Shown here in pieces: positions 45,336 to 57,575 of a stretch of DNA of 64,000 bases. A program made the translations under genes and the position numbers. How positions within the stretch are numbered: the stretch's first letter is position 1; each line of letters begins with the position of its first letter. A model generated the notes under the pieces. The model did not search any database, was not told the origin of the DNA, and worked only from the letters and a program-made list of their open reading frames with translations. The stretch is from NCBI GenBank assembly GCA_007922225.1, contig ML679970.1, forward strand, positions 42,400,728 through 42,464,727, in the 5' to 3' direction. This DNA comes from Emydura subglobosa. Its lineage: Eukaryota > Chordata > Testudines > Chelidae.

Positions 45336-48189
45336 TAATTACAGGGATCTAATATTTCTGTGAATAGATCCTGCGCTTTCCCTAGCTATAGCTAGAGGGT
45401 TTTGGCAATTGTGCTGTGAATGGGAAGATAATGAGCTGACGATCTCTGACCTGTAACACTGGGCACGTCACTGAAACGTGATCAGAATGTTAACTAGAAA
45501 ATGGGGACTGAGTGGTGCTGTTAGGAATGGCTTCATTCCCCAGAGGATAGCCAGGTGGGACAACCAAGAAGCCACCAAATTAGAACTTAGTTACTGTGTT
45601 TTCATGAGACCTATGTACTTGCTTTTCACAGTTAGTACTGGTGTCTGAGGCTTGCTGTGAGGGGGTGCACATAGCTAGATGGGAAGCTTGGTGTGCTGAT
45701 CTAAGTGGGAGGGAGCCCAAATTAATGCTACAACACACTGTGAGCAACAGTCTTTCTTAATGATTTAATATGTGATGTGAAAAACCTGTAATCATAGCTG
45801 TTCACTAGCGTGGGATTTATTATCTTCTTTGTGTAATTTTAAATACCTTCGCTTTCTGGACATCATTTCAGAATTTAAATACAGTGCTGCCTCCTTTTCC
45901 TTTGAGGATTGGATTTTAAAATACGCTGCTCATTTTAATTGCTCTTTTCTCTGCCTTTTTGCAGAGTCAGATAGAGAGCCTGATCCAAAGCCCATTGAAA
46001 TCAAAAGAGAGGCTATCTCTGCTGCACCTTGCTCGGCCCTACCCCCACTTGACTCGCTCCCTCAAGGCCCCCCTCCCATTCTTACTCCACTTCATCCCAC
46101 CTGTGCTCCACCTCCTCTCCCAAGCCCCCACACCTGCCGCTTGCTCCTATGCAGGTAGGGGGAGGAGGCAGAACGAGGGTGTGGCCTTGGGGGCATAGGC
46201 CAAGTGGGAGCTCTGGCGGCGGTGACTGTTTAGGGAGACTTAGCCTCCCCAAGCTCTTATAACTGCCCCCCCTGGTTGCGATTAACCCTTAGAAGTGTGA
46301 ACCTCAGTGAAACCAGTGCAGTGATGTCAGCCTGAAGCGGGACCATGAGGTTCCTTCCAGGCTCTAGTGACTGTCAATCATTCCTCTGTTGGAGGCAGCC
46401 TGTAGCCATTGCTGTGTCAGTGACACTCAGGTCACATTTTTAAGCTTTTCTTTACAGCCTTGAGAGCTAAACACCTTTAAATAGTGAAAGCTCAGAATCT
46501 AGAACCATCACGTGTCTAGGAGCTGGGGTCCTAGGTTTAGGCCTGTTGTGCCGTGTGCTTCAATCTAGTCGTGACCTTGGGAATATCCAAAGCCTGCAGA
46601 GGGGATGTCAACATGGAGGGGCCCAGCAGAGCACGTTTGATCATACTTTGAACATCTGCACAGTTACTGCAAGTGGCATCTCATTCAGTTGTGGGCAGAC
46701 TTTTGTTCGTGGGTGGAGGGACCCCCAACTCAGGCCCCATTGGCACAGATCCAGATGAGGAGGTTCAGCCTCCCCTGCACTCTGAAGCCAGGTGAGACGC
46801 AAGGTTGTGCACGCCCATGGGAGATGAGATGAGATGCATGGTGGGTTAGGTATCTTTTGGAGGTGGAAGCAGTGGCCCTGTGTTATTGACAGACAGCATT
46901 CCATGGATGGCTGGGAGTCAAGGAATATTGGAGTCTTGTGCCTTACATTGGCATTTCCTTGGATTTGAAGGACTGGGTGAGAGGCATGATCCTGCTCCCA
47001 TTAAAGTCAGTGGCAAAACTCCCTTTAACTTACCCATAAATGGAGACAAGGGACACCCCATAATGACACTGTCAACTTACACGTGCATCCTGAGTTAAAA
47101 ACTAATGGTGTTCCCAGCAAGTGGCAATTGACTAGATAAGAATTGCATACACCAGAAGGCCTTTCTGAACAGGCCTGTTCTGGTCTGACCCTACAGTCTA
47201 AGGAGGCACGGAAGGGAGTCCTCTAAGAAAAAAAGGAGTCTGTTGAACAGGAAACACCCATAGTCCAGATGCCAATTCATTAAGGCAGCTCTTTGTCTCA
47301 CACCGACATGAAGCTACCTGAAAGGTGGCTCTGCTGGCTGTTAGAGGAGTCTCCAGATGTAGGTAGAGTCTCAGAGGGTGGAGAACTATCATAGTGGTCC
47401 CTATACCACCACTTCCTTAGGTTGCCAGTATATGGGATGTGGCTATGGGAAAGAGAGCATGGCTAAGACTCCCTTAGGCCCGGCAACCCTGTAGCTGGAA
47501 TTGGAGGTTATTGGCAGTTTATGTAAATTGGAGCAACCTGATGGCTGCTCTGATTTATGCAGGAGACTGGCCCCTGCCTGGACTGGCTGCTTGAGATTAA
47601 ATGGATGGAGGGGATAGAGCGCTTCTGGCAGGTGACCCACTTGTAGGCCAATCATGTATTCCATGTAGAGACACTACAGCGCAGTGCTTTTGACTTCCTC
47701 CATAGCAAGAGTCAAAAATTGCCCTAGGCTGGGCTTTGGCTCGCTGGGGAAGCCATGCTATCTGGGACATTGCATGTCTTTTCTGTGTTCTTTTGCAAGA
47801 AGCTCAAACCAGATTAGAAGATGGTATCAGTATCAAAACAGGACAGGGTTAATGCTCAGCCTGTCTTGGGTGAGATCCAGACACTCTCTGTCATCCAGAG
47901 GCAGGTTTGTGGGCTCAGACCTGCTGTCTGTGGCATGGATGCAGATCCCTCCTGCTTGGTTAAAATTTAGGAGACATTGGGCCCATCCATGGCTGATTTA
48001 AGTGGTTTGTGCCCCTCATCAGGGGGCAGGTCTCATTCACAGTGAATGCACAGATGCACGCAGGTGAAGTCCTGTTGATATTAGTAACTCAGTGAGTTAC
48101 TGCCCATTATTTAATCTTACCTTTTTGGGTGGAGTATTCAGGAGATAGTGGCAAGACAGCTCCAGTGCATATGGGTTGGGTGACGTGGC
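45336..48189. other. Unassigned DNA, no supported gene
   Basis: A frame at 45829-46158 is preceded by a pyrimidine tract and 'ttttgcagag', which looks like a splice acceptor. However, it includes text of an ancient dispersed repeat ('gatccaaagcccattgaaat') and then Pro-rich low-complexity sequence. Another such relic is at 46985-47040. Nothing else is recognised. Confidence 0.45.
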
Positions 48190-48204
48190 TTGAGGAACTC
48201 AGGG

Positions 48205-48520
48205 TGATGTATACATATATTGATGTTTAGCTGAAGCTAGACAAATTTAGACTAGAAACAAAAGGCATATTTTAAAAAATGAGGGGAATTTCCCACTGGA
48301 ACATCTTCCCTTACTAAATGATGGATCTCCATTGCTTGAAGTCTTTAAAAAACTAGGTGTTTTTCTAAGATAAATCCTATAGCTCCAACAGAAGTTATGG
48401 GCTTGATGCAGGAGTCCCATGGTGAAATACCATGTTCTGGGTTATGCAGGAGGTCAGACTAAATGATCATAATGGTCCCTCCAAACCTTAAAATCCATTA
48501 ATCCTTTTTCTGCTGCAAGT
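48205..48520 (+). mobile_element. Old CR1/L3-like LINE 3' tail
   Basis: Recognisable text includes 'tagacaaatttagactagaa', 'cattgcttgaagtctttaaa' and 'ggaggtcagactaaatgatc'. The same order of phrases is found at 53910-54175 and 62395-62690. The three copies define one old, tail-only family on the plus strand. Confidence 0.65.
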
Positions 48521-48837
48521 AAGTTGCTGACTTGGTGCAGGTCAGGAATTTAGGAGTCATGGAAGTCTGGAGTGCAGCAATAGAGAGCTATCTCTGGGTT
48601 CTCCAGAAAGTGCATTCTTTTCTCTCCGACATGGACTTCGTGACAACCCCAAACAGCTACTTTCTCCAGCTCTCCCAGTTCCTGAGCCCGCCTCTTCACT
48701 TCTAAATTCTCTCTGATTTTCCCAACAGTGCCAAACCCATGACATCTCCTGTACCACGTGCATCCACCTTGTTAGACATGCTACTGCATGGACCGACCCA
48801 TCATCTCCTCTTACCTGCCATGCTTTCATGGAAATGT

Positions 48838-49075
48838 AGGCATTGGCAGTCTGGATCAGACCTGAGGTCCATCTAGTCATTATCCTGTCTCCAACAGGAA
48901 CCAGTTTTAGCTGCTTCAGAGGAAGGGGCATGGAATACTTTAGAAGGCCATTTTGAGTAAATTGCACATGGGGGAAGTTTCTTCTTAGACTCATGCATTT
49001 AATGAGCAACTTCTGCTCCAAAGGATGAGGCTTTATACAGCGTATATATAGTTGCATCCTGTCTAATGTAAATGG
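48838..49075 (-). mobile_element. PsCR1-like 3' tail
   Basis: On plus, 'gtaggcattggcagtctgga', 'tcagacctgaggtccatcta' and 'tcctgtctccaacaggaac' form the reverse complement of the CR1 tail seen at 2820-2905. The copy continues into UTR sequence for about 150 bp. Confidence 0.65.
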
Positions 49076-50500
49076 AGATTTTATTATCCAGATAAATGTC
49101 TAGTCATTTTAACTCTAATAAGTTCTTTGTGTTTATAGTGTCCACTTTCTCCATTGATGAGATCTAGAATATTCCAGCTGCAGAAATCCTTATGCTCTCT
49201 CCTTCCCAAAGTCAGTGCTTGAATATAGGCAAATACCCATGCAGTATTTCAAAGTGTGAACCGACTCCAAGAGAGCTACATTGGAACGGGCAATCTGTTC
49301 AACATGGGAATGTGTGACCATGCATGCATTTAATTGTGCGATCAGATGACACATCTGAATTGGCTTTTTTGTTCCAGCTAGCAGAGTGTTTTCTAAAGCA
49401 CCCATCCGTATAGTATGTAAGCATGTTATTTAAGCTCTGGGAGAAGGGAGGAAGTAGGAGAGTTTGGGAGGTGAAGTTTGCATTGGCAGGTTTGTTATGT
49501 TGGTCTTTTTTGTACATATCAACTGGGAGGGCAAAGTCAGCTTTGAGCAAAAAACAGTTCAACAGTGTAACAAGTGTGAAAAAATATCTTTCTGTGATCA
49601 AGGCATTCGTGGAACCGTTGGTGAAAAATCTTAAAGCTAGAGTGGCTGCACTCTGAAGATTTTTCATGGAACTAGCCTTCCCTTAAGAAGCAGCACACGG
49701 CTTTGTTCTGGATGACATTGGTTCTTATTTGTCTGAGTTACAAAAATCATGTACCGGGCATGCAAAAATGTACATGAAATTCTGGCTCTCTGTATCCACA
49801 CTCAGGTCTAGCAAAAGACATCGTCCTCCTCCTGCCTCCTGCAGCAAAATGCTCCCTTGGCTGAGGTGAATGTGTGTAGGACTGGGAGTCATGTTCCATT
49901 TAGAGCTCAGTGAATGCTGAAATCTGCCTGGCCTTGGTCTGCTATAATAGGCTTACCCTCCCTGCACTCCAAAAAGAAAATTGATCCTTACAGTTGTAGA
50001 CATGACTTACAGGTGCCTTATGAGGTCATGACTATCGATACTTTGTTCATCCATAAATTAGATGGGGCTGGATGCACACCAACAGGGAAGTTAACCTCCC
50101 CGTCTCCAGCTCTCATGCACCCATGCCAAACAAATGTTCCATTAACCAATCTTATTAAGTTTATTAATTCAGTAAAATACAAGGATTAAGACTTGGAGAA
50201 TATGATTTCCTTCCTGTTCTCTCTATTCAGTTATTAGCATATGGCACAGCACACTGCAGAAAAGAGAAACTCATGGAATCACACTGCTGTGGAGAACTGG
50301 ACCGCATGCAGGAGCACAGCCAGTGCAAAGATTATTGTTATAATATGGAGACAAAGGCAAGCATTGTGTCTAATTCTGGTGTTCAGCTCAAGGAGTGAAT
50401 CCAATGTAGAAAAAGGGCAGACTTTGAGTGGTAGAAAGAGCATGTGAAATACTGTGGCCAGCAAAGGGACCTCAGTATGCCATGTGCCAACACCATTGTA
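49076..50500. other. Unassigned DNA
   Basis: No supported gene or repeat was found. The frames at 49299-49667 (minus) and 49423-49656 (plus) overlap and lack domains. Confidence 0.5.
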
Positions 50501-50502
50501 GA

Positions 50503-50570
50503 TAGGGGTTTGGACTAGATGACCTCCTGAGGTCTCTTCCAACCTTAATCTTCTAGGATTTTATGATACC
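50503..50570 (+). mobile_element. CR1 3' tail scrap
   Basis: 'gggtttggactagatgacct' and 'cctgaggtctcttccaacct', then 'cttctaggattttatgat', form the last 65 bp of a CR1 element. The rest of the element is not visible. Confidence 0.75.
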
Positions 50571-50884
50571 CAGAGAAACCAGTTTAAAAAGTGTCACACA
50601 TTAGATTCTATTGCAATTACTGGTTGTCGCTGCTGCACTGAGTGGATGTTGCCTCCACCATGTGACATGGGTATAACCTTGACCCATGTCATGTGCCTGG
50701 GCTCAGGAAATTGAGATCAGCCTCTGTGCAAGGCTCCCAGGTCTCACACGCTTACTACACTCACAGTGGCAGTTACAGACATCTAGTTTTCATCATTTCT
50801 ATACACAATGCTCCAGCTCTCAAAGTGGTGCTAGTCTTTGCTTAGCTTTCCATATGGCTCAATGAAAGTGATATAGTTATAGGA

Positions 50885-52195
50885 TTTGAAGCACTTGGAG
50901 GAGAGGAAGGTGATCAGGAACGGTCAACATGGATTCACCAAGGGCAAGTCATGCCTAACCAACCTGATTGCTTTCTATGAAGAGGTGACTGGCTCTGTGG
51001 CTGTGGGGAAAGCGGTGGATGTGATATGTCTTGACTTGAGCAAAGCTTTTGATACAATCTCCCACAGTATTCTTGCCAGCAAGTTAAAGAGTATGTGTTG
51101 TATGAATGGATTATAAGGTGGATAGAAAGCTGGCTAGATCATCAGGCTCAACAGGTAGTGATCAATTACTTTATGTCTAGTTGGCAGGCGGTATCCAGCC
51201 GAGTGCCTCAGGGGTCACGCCTGGGAATGCCTGGGGCCGGTTTTCTTCAACATCCTAATTAATTATCTGGAGGATGGGGTGGATTGCACTCTCAGCAAGT
51301 TCACGGATGACACAAAGCTGGGCGGAGTGGTCAATACAATGAAGGGTAGGGATAGGATACAGAGTGACCTAGACAAATGAGAGGATTGGATCAAAAGAAA
51401 TCTGATGAGGTCCAACAAGGACAAATGCAGAGTCCTGCACTTAGGACGCCAAAATCCCATGCACTGCTACAGACTTGGGACCAACTGGTTAAGCAACAGT
51501 TCTGTAGAAAAGGACCAGGGGGTTACAAGAACTGGATATGAGTCAACAGTATGCCCTTGTTGCCAAGAAGGCTAATGGCATATTGGACTGCATTAGTAGA
51601 AGCATTGCTAGCAGATTGAGGGAAGTGATTATTTCCCTCTGTTCGGCACAGATAAGACCACATTTGGAGTATTGTGTCCAGGTTTGGGCCCCCCACTACA
51701 GAAAGGATGTGGATAAATTTGAGAGAATCCAGAGGAGGGCAATAAAAATGATCAGCGGGTTGGGGCACATGATTTATGAGGAGAAACTGAGGGAACTGGG
51801 CTTGTTTAGTCTGCAGAACAGAAGAGAAGAGTGAGGAGGGATATGATAGCAGTCTTCAACTACCTGAAGGGGGGTTCCAGTGAAGATGGAGTTAGGCTGT
51901 TCTCAGTGGTGGCACATGACAGAACAAGGAGCAATGGTCTCAAGTTGCAGTGGGGGAGGTCTAGGTCAGATATTAGGAAAAAGTTTTTCACTAGGAAGGT
52001 GGTGAAGTACTAGAATAGGTTACCTAGGGAGGTGGTGGAATCTCCATCCTTAGAGGTTTTAAGGCCAGGCTTGACAAAGCCCTGGCTGGGTTGATTTAGT
52101 TGGGGTTGGTCCTGCTTTGAACAGGGGGTTGGACTAGATACCTTCCTGAGGTTCCTTCCAACCCTCATCTTCTATGATTCCAAGATTATGTAGAC
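50885..52195 (+). mobile_element. CR1 LINE, longest copy in the window (from RT palm to tail)
   Basis: The copy spans about 1.3 kb from within the reverse-transcriptase palm to the terminal 'cttctatgattccaagatta' tail. It is the only CR1 copy here that retains palm-domain sequence. The 5' boundary is near 50885. Confidence 0.9.
50886..52060 (+). pseudogene. CR1 ORF2 reverse transcriptase, palm to C-terminus, broken
   Basis: The first frame (50886-51116) encodes Asn-Gly-Gln-His-Gly-Phe-Thr-Lys-Gly-Lys-Ser-Cys-Leu-Thr-Asn, then Leu-Asp-Leu-Ser-Lys-Ala-Phe-Asp-Thr-Ile-Ser-His (51030-51065), which holds the first catalytic Asp region. After a stop and slips, the catalytic box reads Phe-Thr-Asp-Asp (51300-51311); relatives have Phe-Ala-Asp-Asp, so both aspartates survive. 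Val-Leu-His-Leu-Gly-Arg-Gln-Asn-Pro follows at 51432-51458. The C-terminal part lies in frames 51538-51834 and 51831-52013 with another slip at about 51830. The endonuclease domain is absent. Confidence 0.85.
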
Positions 52196-52959
52196 TTCCA
52201 AAATAACAAAGGGATTATTCCAGGCGATCTCCAGACCCTCCCAAGAAGTTGACTATATTTTGGATCTAATTGTAGGGCTAGGCACAGACACTGAGGAAAT
52301 TTAACCGTGTCTTGGTGTGAGTCTTCCAAGTGAAGATCAGTGTCTTCTCACTATGTTGTCTGAGAGATGGACTCACTGAGCGCTCCAAAGGCTTTCGAAT
52401 CTAATAAGCTTTCAGATCGTCAAGGGAGAGAGGGCTCACCCTGCAGGACCAAAGTGCTGGCAGCTTGTTGGAGCAATGCAGCCAGTACCTACAAATACCC
52501 CCCTCCCCACACAGATTACCACGCTTCATGGATTAACTCCCTCTAGTGAAGTTAGATGAAAGAAGGCTTGAGTGCTGGTGGCAGGAGCAACTCAGGGATT
52601 CACACTGTCTGGAGCCCAAAGACTTCTTACAAATATACCAGTGCTGTGAAAGAAACCAAGGAGCTGAGCTCTTCTCAGTCATATCCTCCCCCTCATCACA
52701 GCTGAGAGAACTGAGTTCTCATTCTGCTTTATCTGAAAGACTATCTGAGGTGGTCTCACCTAAAGTGTAGAAGCCAGACCCTACCAGAGAGCATAGATCA
52801 CCTCCTGTCTTACCAGAACAGGGAAGCTGTAGGTGGCATGAGGGATGTTCAGACCACCATGTGTTTCCTTGGAGGTCAGTAAGAATCAGCAAAGAGCCAC
52901 TGCATTCAGATCATCACAGCCTGCTTCAGACAAGGCTGTAGAAACTACCCACTCTGCTC
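52196..52959. other. Unassigned DNA
   Basis: No supported gene. The frame at 52546-52770 has no recognisable domain, and it may belong to the upstream part of the LINE remnant that follows. Confidence 0.4.
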
Positions 52960-53520
52960 AGGCTGAACACTTGTAAACTGATCAGCTTCTACCCCCTCTC
53001 CTGGGTAAGATAAGTGAGATGCTGGCGGTGAACACCCACCCTCTGCAGACATCCTGGAGGCCTCCCACCAGATTTCAAACTGGCCTAGTAGCACTGGTGG
53101 ACAAAGGACAAACATCAGTGCTTCTACTGCTGGGCCTGTGGTGGCCTTTGATACAATCAGCCATGGTGCTGCTGACTTAGTGCCAGGCCTGGCCGGAGCA
53201 GAGCAGCACTACACTGGCTTAGTTTATCCCAAGGAGTTGCGATGGGCAAGTGCTTCTCTCTCCAGGGTGACCTCAGTTATGCAGTCAGAAGGATCTGCCC
53301 TGTCCCTTCAATGTATATACAAGAAACCTTTTTGCAAGGTTATGAGATGCATCACCATGGTGACAACACCTTGCTCTATGTCTTTCACAGAGAAGATGTC
53401 CATGCTGTAACCCAGATAGCATAGTGCCTGGAAGCAGAGCCAGCCTTTGACTGCATGAAGCCTGCAACATAAAGGAGAATCTCAGGTCATGCTAGACGGA
53501 AGTGCATTGCCGTGGTGAGG
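52960..53520 (+). mobile_element. Degraded LINE reverse transcriptase remnant (L3/L2-like)
   Basis: In pieces the translation shows Pro-Val-Val-Ala-Phe-Asp-Thr-Ile-Ser-His-Gly (53137-53170), the counterpart of the Leu-Ser-Ala-Ala-Phe-Asp-Thr-x-x-His motif. Near 53338-53385, Gly-Tyr-Glu-Met-His-His-His-Gly-Asp-Asn-Thr-Leu-Leu-Tyr-Val corresponds to the Tyr-His-x-Tyr-Ala-Asp-Asp-Thr-Gln-Leu-Tyr box of this LINE group. The catalytic Asp-Asp is now Asp-Asn. A Gln-Ile-Ala-x-Cys-Leu-Glu-Ala segment follows. It is older than the CR1 copies. Family assignment is by motif style only. Confidence 0.6.
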
Positions 53521-53610
53521 GCTTTAGAAATGTAGTTGGTGTGAGCAGCAAGCAATAACTGAAAGGAGGAAGCAGCTGGGCTCCACATGTGCAGCAGGCA
53601 GCTGGGGGGA

Positions 53611-53755
53611 CCTCAGGTGTGTGCACATAGCACCAGCCACACAGCCAGCTATCCCAATGAATCCGCTTGCTGCCTCTCCTCCAGTCCTCAGGTGTGTGAA
53701 CGTAGCACCAGCCACACAGCCAGCTATCCCAATGAATCCGCTTGCTGCCTGTCTC
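53611..53755. repeat. 75-bp tandem duplication
   Basis: Two units start 'cctcaggtgtgtgcacatag' (53611) and 'cctcaggtgtgtgaacgtag' (53686), and each contains 'caccagccacacagccagct' and 'atcccaatgaatccgcttgc'. Seventy-five is a multiple of three, so open frames on both strands pass through it and give repeated peptides. I do not regard these as a gene. Confidence 0.9.
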
Positions 53756-53904
53756 CAAATCTTCAGGCTTGCCTGAACCTGTGCTTTGAGAATGGGGGCA
53801 AGAGTATATTGCTGGTTGGAATGCTGCACGAAGTAAAGGTTTTTCAGGCATGCTCAAAAATGCCAAGGTTGATTCTGTCTGAAAAGAAATAAGTAAGCTC
53901 CAGT

Positions 53905-54180
53905 AGCTAGAAGTTGAAGCTAGACAAATTCAGACTGGAAATAAGGTGTACATTTTTATCCTGAGGGTAATTAACCACTGGAACAATTTACCAAGGTTCA
54001 TGGTGGATTCTCGTTCACTGACAATTTTTAAATCAAGATTCAGTGTTTGTCTAAAAGACCTGCTCTAGTTCTAACAGGAGTTATTTTGGGGAAAGTTCTA
54101 TGACCTGAGTTGTACAAGAGATCAGACAAGATGAACACCGTGTTCCCTGCTGATTTTAGACTTTATGAAGCATGTTGGTG
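53905..54180 (+). mobile_element. Old CR1/L3-like LINE 3' tail
   Basis: 'gaagctagacaaattcagac', 'accactggaacaatttacca' and 'caagagatcagacaagatga' match the family at 48205-48520 and 62395-62690. Confidence 0.65.
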
Positions 54181-54494
54181 AAAATAAGTTGGCTTAGGCT
54201 GATCTCAGCCAAGACAGTGGTGACACCAGCTGAAAGAAGAAAGCCTTTTGAAGAGCAAGCCAGAACCCACCACTTTCATCAACAGAATCCTTAACCCTAG
54301 CCCTGAAGGTAATAATACCCAGTCTCAGTCATGTTGAACCCTTCACTGCTTTTGGGCAGCAGCAGCAATTACATGTGCCTTCTTTCATGTTTGGCTGCAC
54401 AGGAAAGCATGCCCCTTCTTCTAGGATAAGGGCCTGGTAATTACTGGGACACGCTTTCATTACCTCCAGGGTGGATTACTGCAACTTACTTTTT
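54181..54494. other. Unassigned spacer
   Basis: Nothing recognised. A scrap resembling an old LINE ('ttacctccagggtggattac' then 'tgcaacttac') lies near 54461-54490. Confidence 0.35.
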
Positions 54495-56600
54495 AAGGGA
54501 CTCATGCTTCTTCTCTGAGTGCTAGTCCATATATGCATTTCATACATGAGTACATGTATGCGCCATATGCCTGAGTCTGGAACTCTGTTGATATGCATGT
54601 GCGTAATGCATCCTCTCATGCTTGGATAATAGGTTGTATGGATCAATGCCTCTCCAGTTCTCTCTTACCGCCACATGGCCTAAGTCAGAACTCCTGTTCC
54701 TTTGCACTCTTAGTTTTTACTGAGAGTGACTATTGTTCATTTACTCTAGATAGCTGTATACCATTGTAGATATTCATTTTAGAGTAGATAGTTCAGTTAT
54801 TGAAGTTCTTCTCCCATTTGGGGAGTATCCCCTCAGGGACTATGCCCCAGATTCAGTGATTTAAAAACTGTCTTTCCTGCCTGTGGTCATTATCTGTGAG
54901 CCACGAGCACCAGAGGTGTCTTTACTGCCACAGCAAGGTTCACATCGCAACTCGCTGCTCCATTTGCAAGTCCTTCACTCTGTGAACTCAGGACACTCAA
55001 GAACTCTGCCTCCGTAAGCTTCCTCCATTGAGAACTATGCGACTGCATGTGCACTTGGATCTGGGGCCACTGGACCCCCTTATACAGTGGCCATCACTGG
55101 CAGTGAGTGCCCCTCTGAGCACCTCACATGCCTCGGATCCATTGGTACCGAAGACCAAGGACAAGTGCCAACATGAGAGTAAAAAATATTCTCATAGACA
55201 CAATAGCAGATCACCACTGCTGACTGCTCCAAAGCTCAGAATTCCTTTCCTGAGCCAGGCCAGGCCGGGTGAAATGTCACACATGGATCTGACTGGACCA
55301 GCACTCAAGCTTCCCCATATGAAGTGTAAAGTTCGGCACAAACTGGATCTGACAGTACCGATGGTCACCCCCATGCCCGCACGTCCAGAGCACTCACTGG
55401 CTCCCGTGCTGTCTATCCTGCCGCTACCCTCATGCCTCCCGGACGAGCCGGCCCTGCAGATGTCACCAGGACCCTCAGGCATCTCCACGGACATATCGGG
55501 GACTCCCAGCCGCTCAAAACCTATTGTCAGCAACAGAGCTGAAACTCCTGTACCCCCCATCTCCTCTCCTCTGTGGGCTTTTGCTCACCCAAGACATCCC
55601 CACTCCGGAGGAAGAATCTCTTCTGTTGTTGCTGGACAAGCCCATCCCATTGCCACACCGTGGCCCTCCCGTACAAGAGTTCTTCCAATGCCGGAACCAT
55701 CTTGAAGTCCGAGGACATTTCAGAGCCAGAACCCTCATTCTTCTGGATGTCGCACCACAGTTTGGGCTCACGTCCCAGACCACCTTATCCACTGGTGTAC
55801 GAGCCAGCAGCGAGATTCTAGTACCGTTACCTGGGGGGCCCACTGCATCCACGGGACCCTTCCCTCTGGCTTACTGGGCACCCTGGGACGTCTATCGCCA
55901 AGACCATGCAGCCTCCCAAGTGTCCTATCGTGTCTCCACCATTCCTCCACTGGTGCCATTGGTCTCTGAAGAAGAGGTAGACATTGAACTGGTATCGCTG
56001 GCTCTGCCGGTCCTCATGGCTGCTTCCCCTTCTCCAGATGAGGCATTTATTCCTCTCTCACTCTCCACTGAATGACCACCAGCAATACCAGGACTTGCTC
56101 CACAGGGTAGCAGTGAACCTGGGGATTCCTTTGGTGAAGGGTCAGGACCAACAACATCACCTCCTGCACATTCTCCAGCCCCAGGGGCCCTGCAGGGTGG
56201 CACTATCTATTAACGAGGCCTCCTGTGCCCCTACACCTAATTAAGTGAGTGAAGAGGAATTTTGTACCTGCTAAGGGAACTGATTTTCTTTTTTCTTATC
56301 CACCCCCCAGCTCTCTTGTCATCCATATGGCAGCAGAGTAGGCACACCAGCACCAGCAGAAGTTGACCCCTCTAGACCAGACAGCAAAGCGCATGGGCCT
56401 GCTGGGAAGGAAAGCATATTCCTCAGCAGCACTACAATTCTGGATCATGAACTATCAGGATCTGCTAGCATGGGCCAAGGAAGAGGACTGAATACTCAGA
56501 AGGGCTTCTAGCTCACATCTGCCTACAATGGCTGCGGCCCTCGGGCACCCGGAACCAAAGTCAGAACTGGATTGCAGCACAATAACAATAAATAATTAAT
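54495..56600 (+). mobile_element. DIRS-type retrotransposon, 5' part (gag region) only
   Basis: The 5' region near 54510 ('tcttctctgagtgctagtcc') parallels the start of the DIRS copy near 29028. ORF1 sequence follows to about 56570. No RT or recombinase sequence follows, so the copy is 3'-truncated or rearranged. The pieces recognised in both copies are the Cys/His cluster and the C-terminal Tyr-Ser-Ser-x-x-Leu-Gln-Phe motif. Confidence 0.7.
54890..56570 (+). pseudogene. DIRS gag-like ORF1, frameshifted
   Basis: At 54917-54958 the frame encodes Cys-Leu-Tyr-Cys-(4)-His-(4)-Cys, then Ser-Ile-Cys, the same CX2CX4HX4CX2C pattern as at 29303. A TGA follows within about ten codons. The Ser/Pro-rich middle is open at 55028-55705 (225 codons) and, in another frame, at 55524-56075 (183 codons). 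The C-terminal part (56370-56460) reads Ala-Lys-Arg-Met-Gly-Leu-Leu-Gly-Arg-Lys-Ala-Tyr-Ser-Ser-Ala-Ala-Leu-Gln-Phe, then Asn-Tyr-Gln-Asp-Leu-Leu-Ala. The product would be the RNA-packaging protein of the element. At least two slips and two stops make it inactive. Confidence 0.7.
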
Positions 56601-57575
56601 TGTAATGTTAGGGACTTCCTTGCTGACGCTCCCTCCAGGGGATCTGCCTTTTGAATTGGGTCCATTGCAGCAGGGCAGGTTTGGGGCTGGCTTTCCAGCT
56701 GACTGGCCTCAAGTTCCTGAGCCCCAAAAAGATCCTGGATCTGAGGGGGCACCTTCTCTCTAGCATCTTCTGCTCACCCTTCAGTGGGTCTGTCCAGTCA
56801 TCCTCGGTGAGTGAGAGAGTGTGGGCAGCAGGCTCCAAATGGTGTTTGAGACAGTGTGTAGGGTCCCATCCAGTTAATCAAAATACAGATGTGTCACGTG
56901 CCCCCTGCTGAATGATCACCTTGTGTCCCTCATATCAATGTGCTTTTATCTGCACTGCTTGCTCTTTCTCTGGCATGGTCAGCATCCCGGTCATCACCCG
57001 TCATGGACATCTGCTTTGCAATGTCCACAAAAACGTCTTTATTCTAGTGATCGACTACAAGAGTTTCCTGAACTAATGCTTCTCCCCAGTGGCAATGAGA
57101 TTTGGGTTTCAGCAAGGCCCCAGGCAGCTGGGCAAGGAGTGTAATGTTTGGCGCTTTTGGAGTGCAATGTCAGTTGTATTGCAAGAATGATATACAGGGA
57201 TCCAGGAGCAAATGGGCACAATCTGTCTCAGAGCCAGCTTTTAAAGGAGGGAGGTGTCACCCCAGGACCTTGACTCCAGAGAAGGGGAGGGCACACAGGT
57301 AAACAGGTCAGCAGCAGTCAACCTGCAAAGCACTATGGGTTAGCCATTGGAAGCATGCAAAAAGTGGCATGCAGCAGTTGCATCCACACAAAGAATACAC
57401 CAAACTAATTCAGTTGGAAGCAAGAGGACTCCACATTTTGGGATAAGTGCAGAGTTTGTGCGTGGTGATGGAAAGTGTCATGTGTACACAAGCGTTTTCA
57501 AACCAGATTAACTCAATTTTACCTGATTTAAAACCCCTGTGTAGACAAGCCCTCAATTAGCACGTAAAAAGAGAT
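56601..57575 (-). mobile_element. Possible Harbinger-like DNA transposon fragment
   Basis: The right end, read on minus from about 57553, starts 'gggcttgtctacacaggggt', like turtle Harbinger-type termini. The next about 900 bp contains a minus-strand frame (56608-56838) with no domain I can name. A matching left end was not found, because DIRS sequence adjoins it. The assignment rests mainly on the terminus. Confidence 0.3.

Noticed and set aside
45829..46158. Possible host exon preceded by a pyrimidine tract and AG
   Set aside because: The frame includes text of an ancient dispersed repeat and then Pro-rich low-complexity sequence. No domain and no matching donor context were seen.
53587..53892. 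Plus and minus frames with repeated peptides
   Set aside because: Produced by the 75-bp tandem duplication, whose length is a multiple of three.
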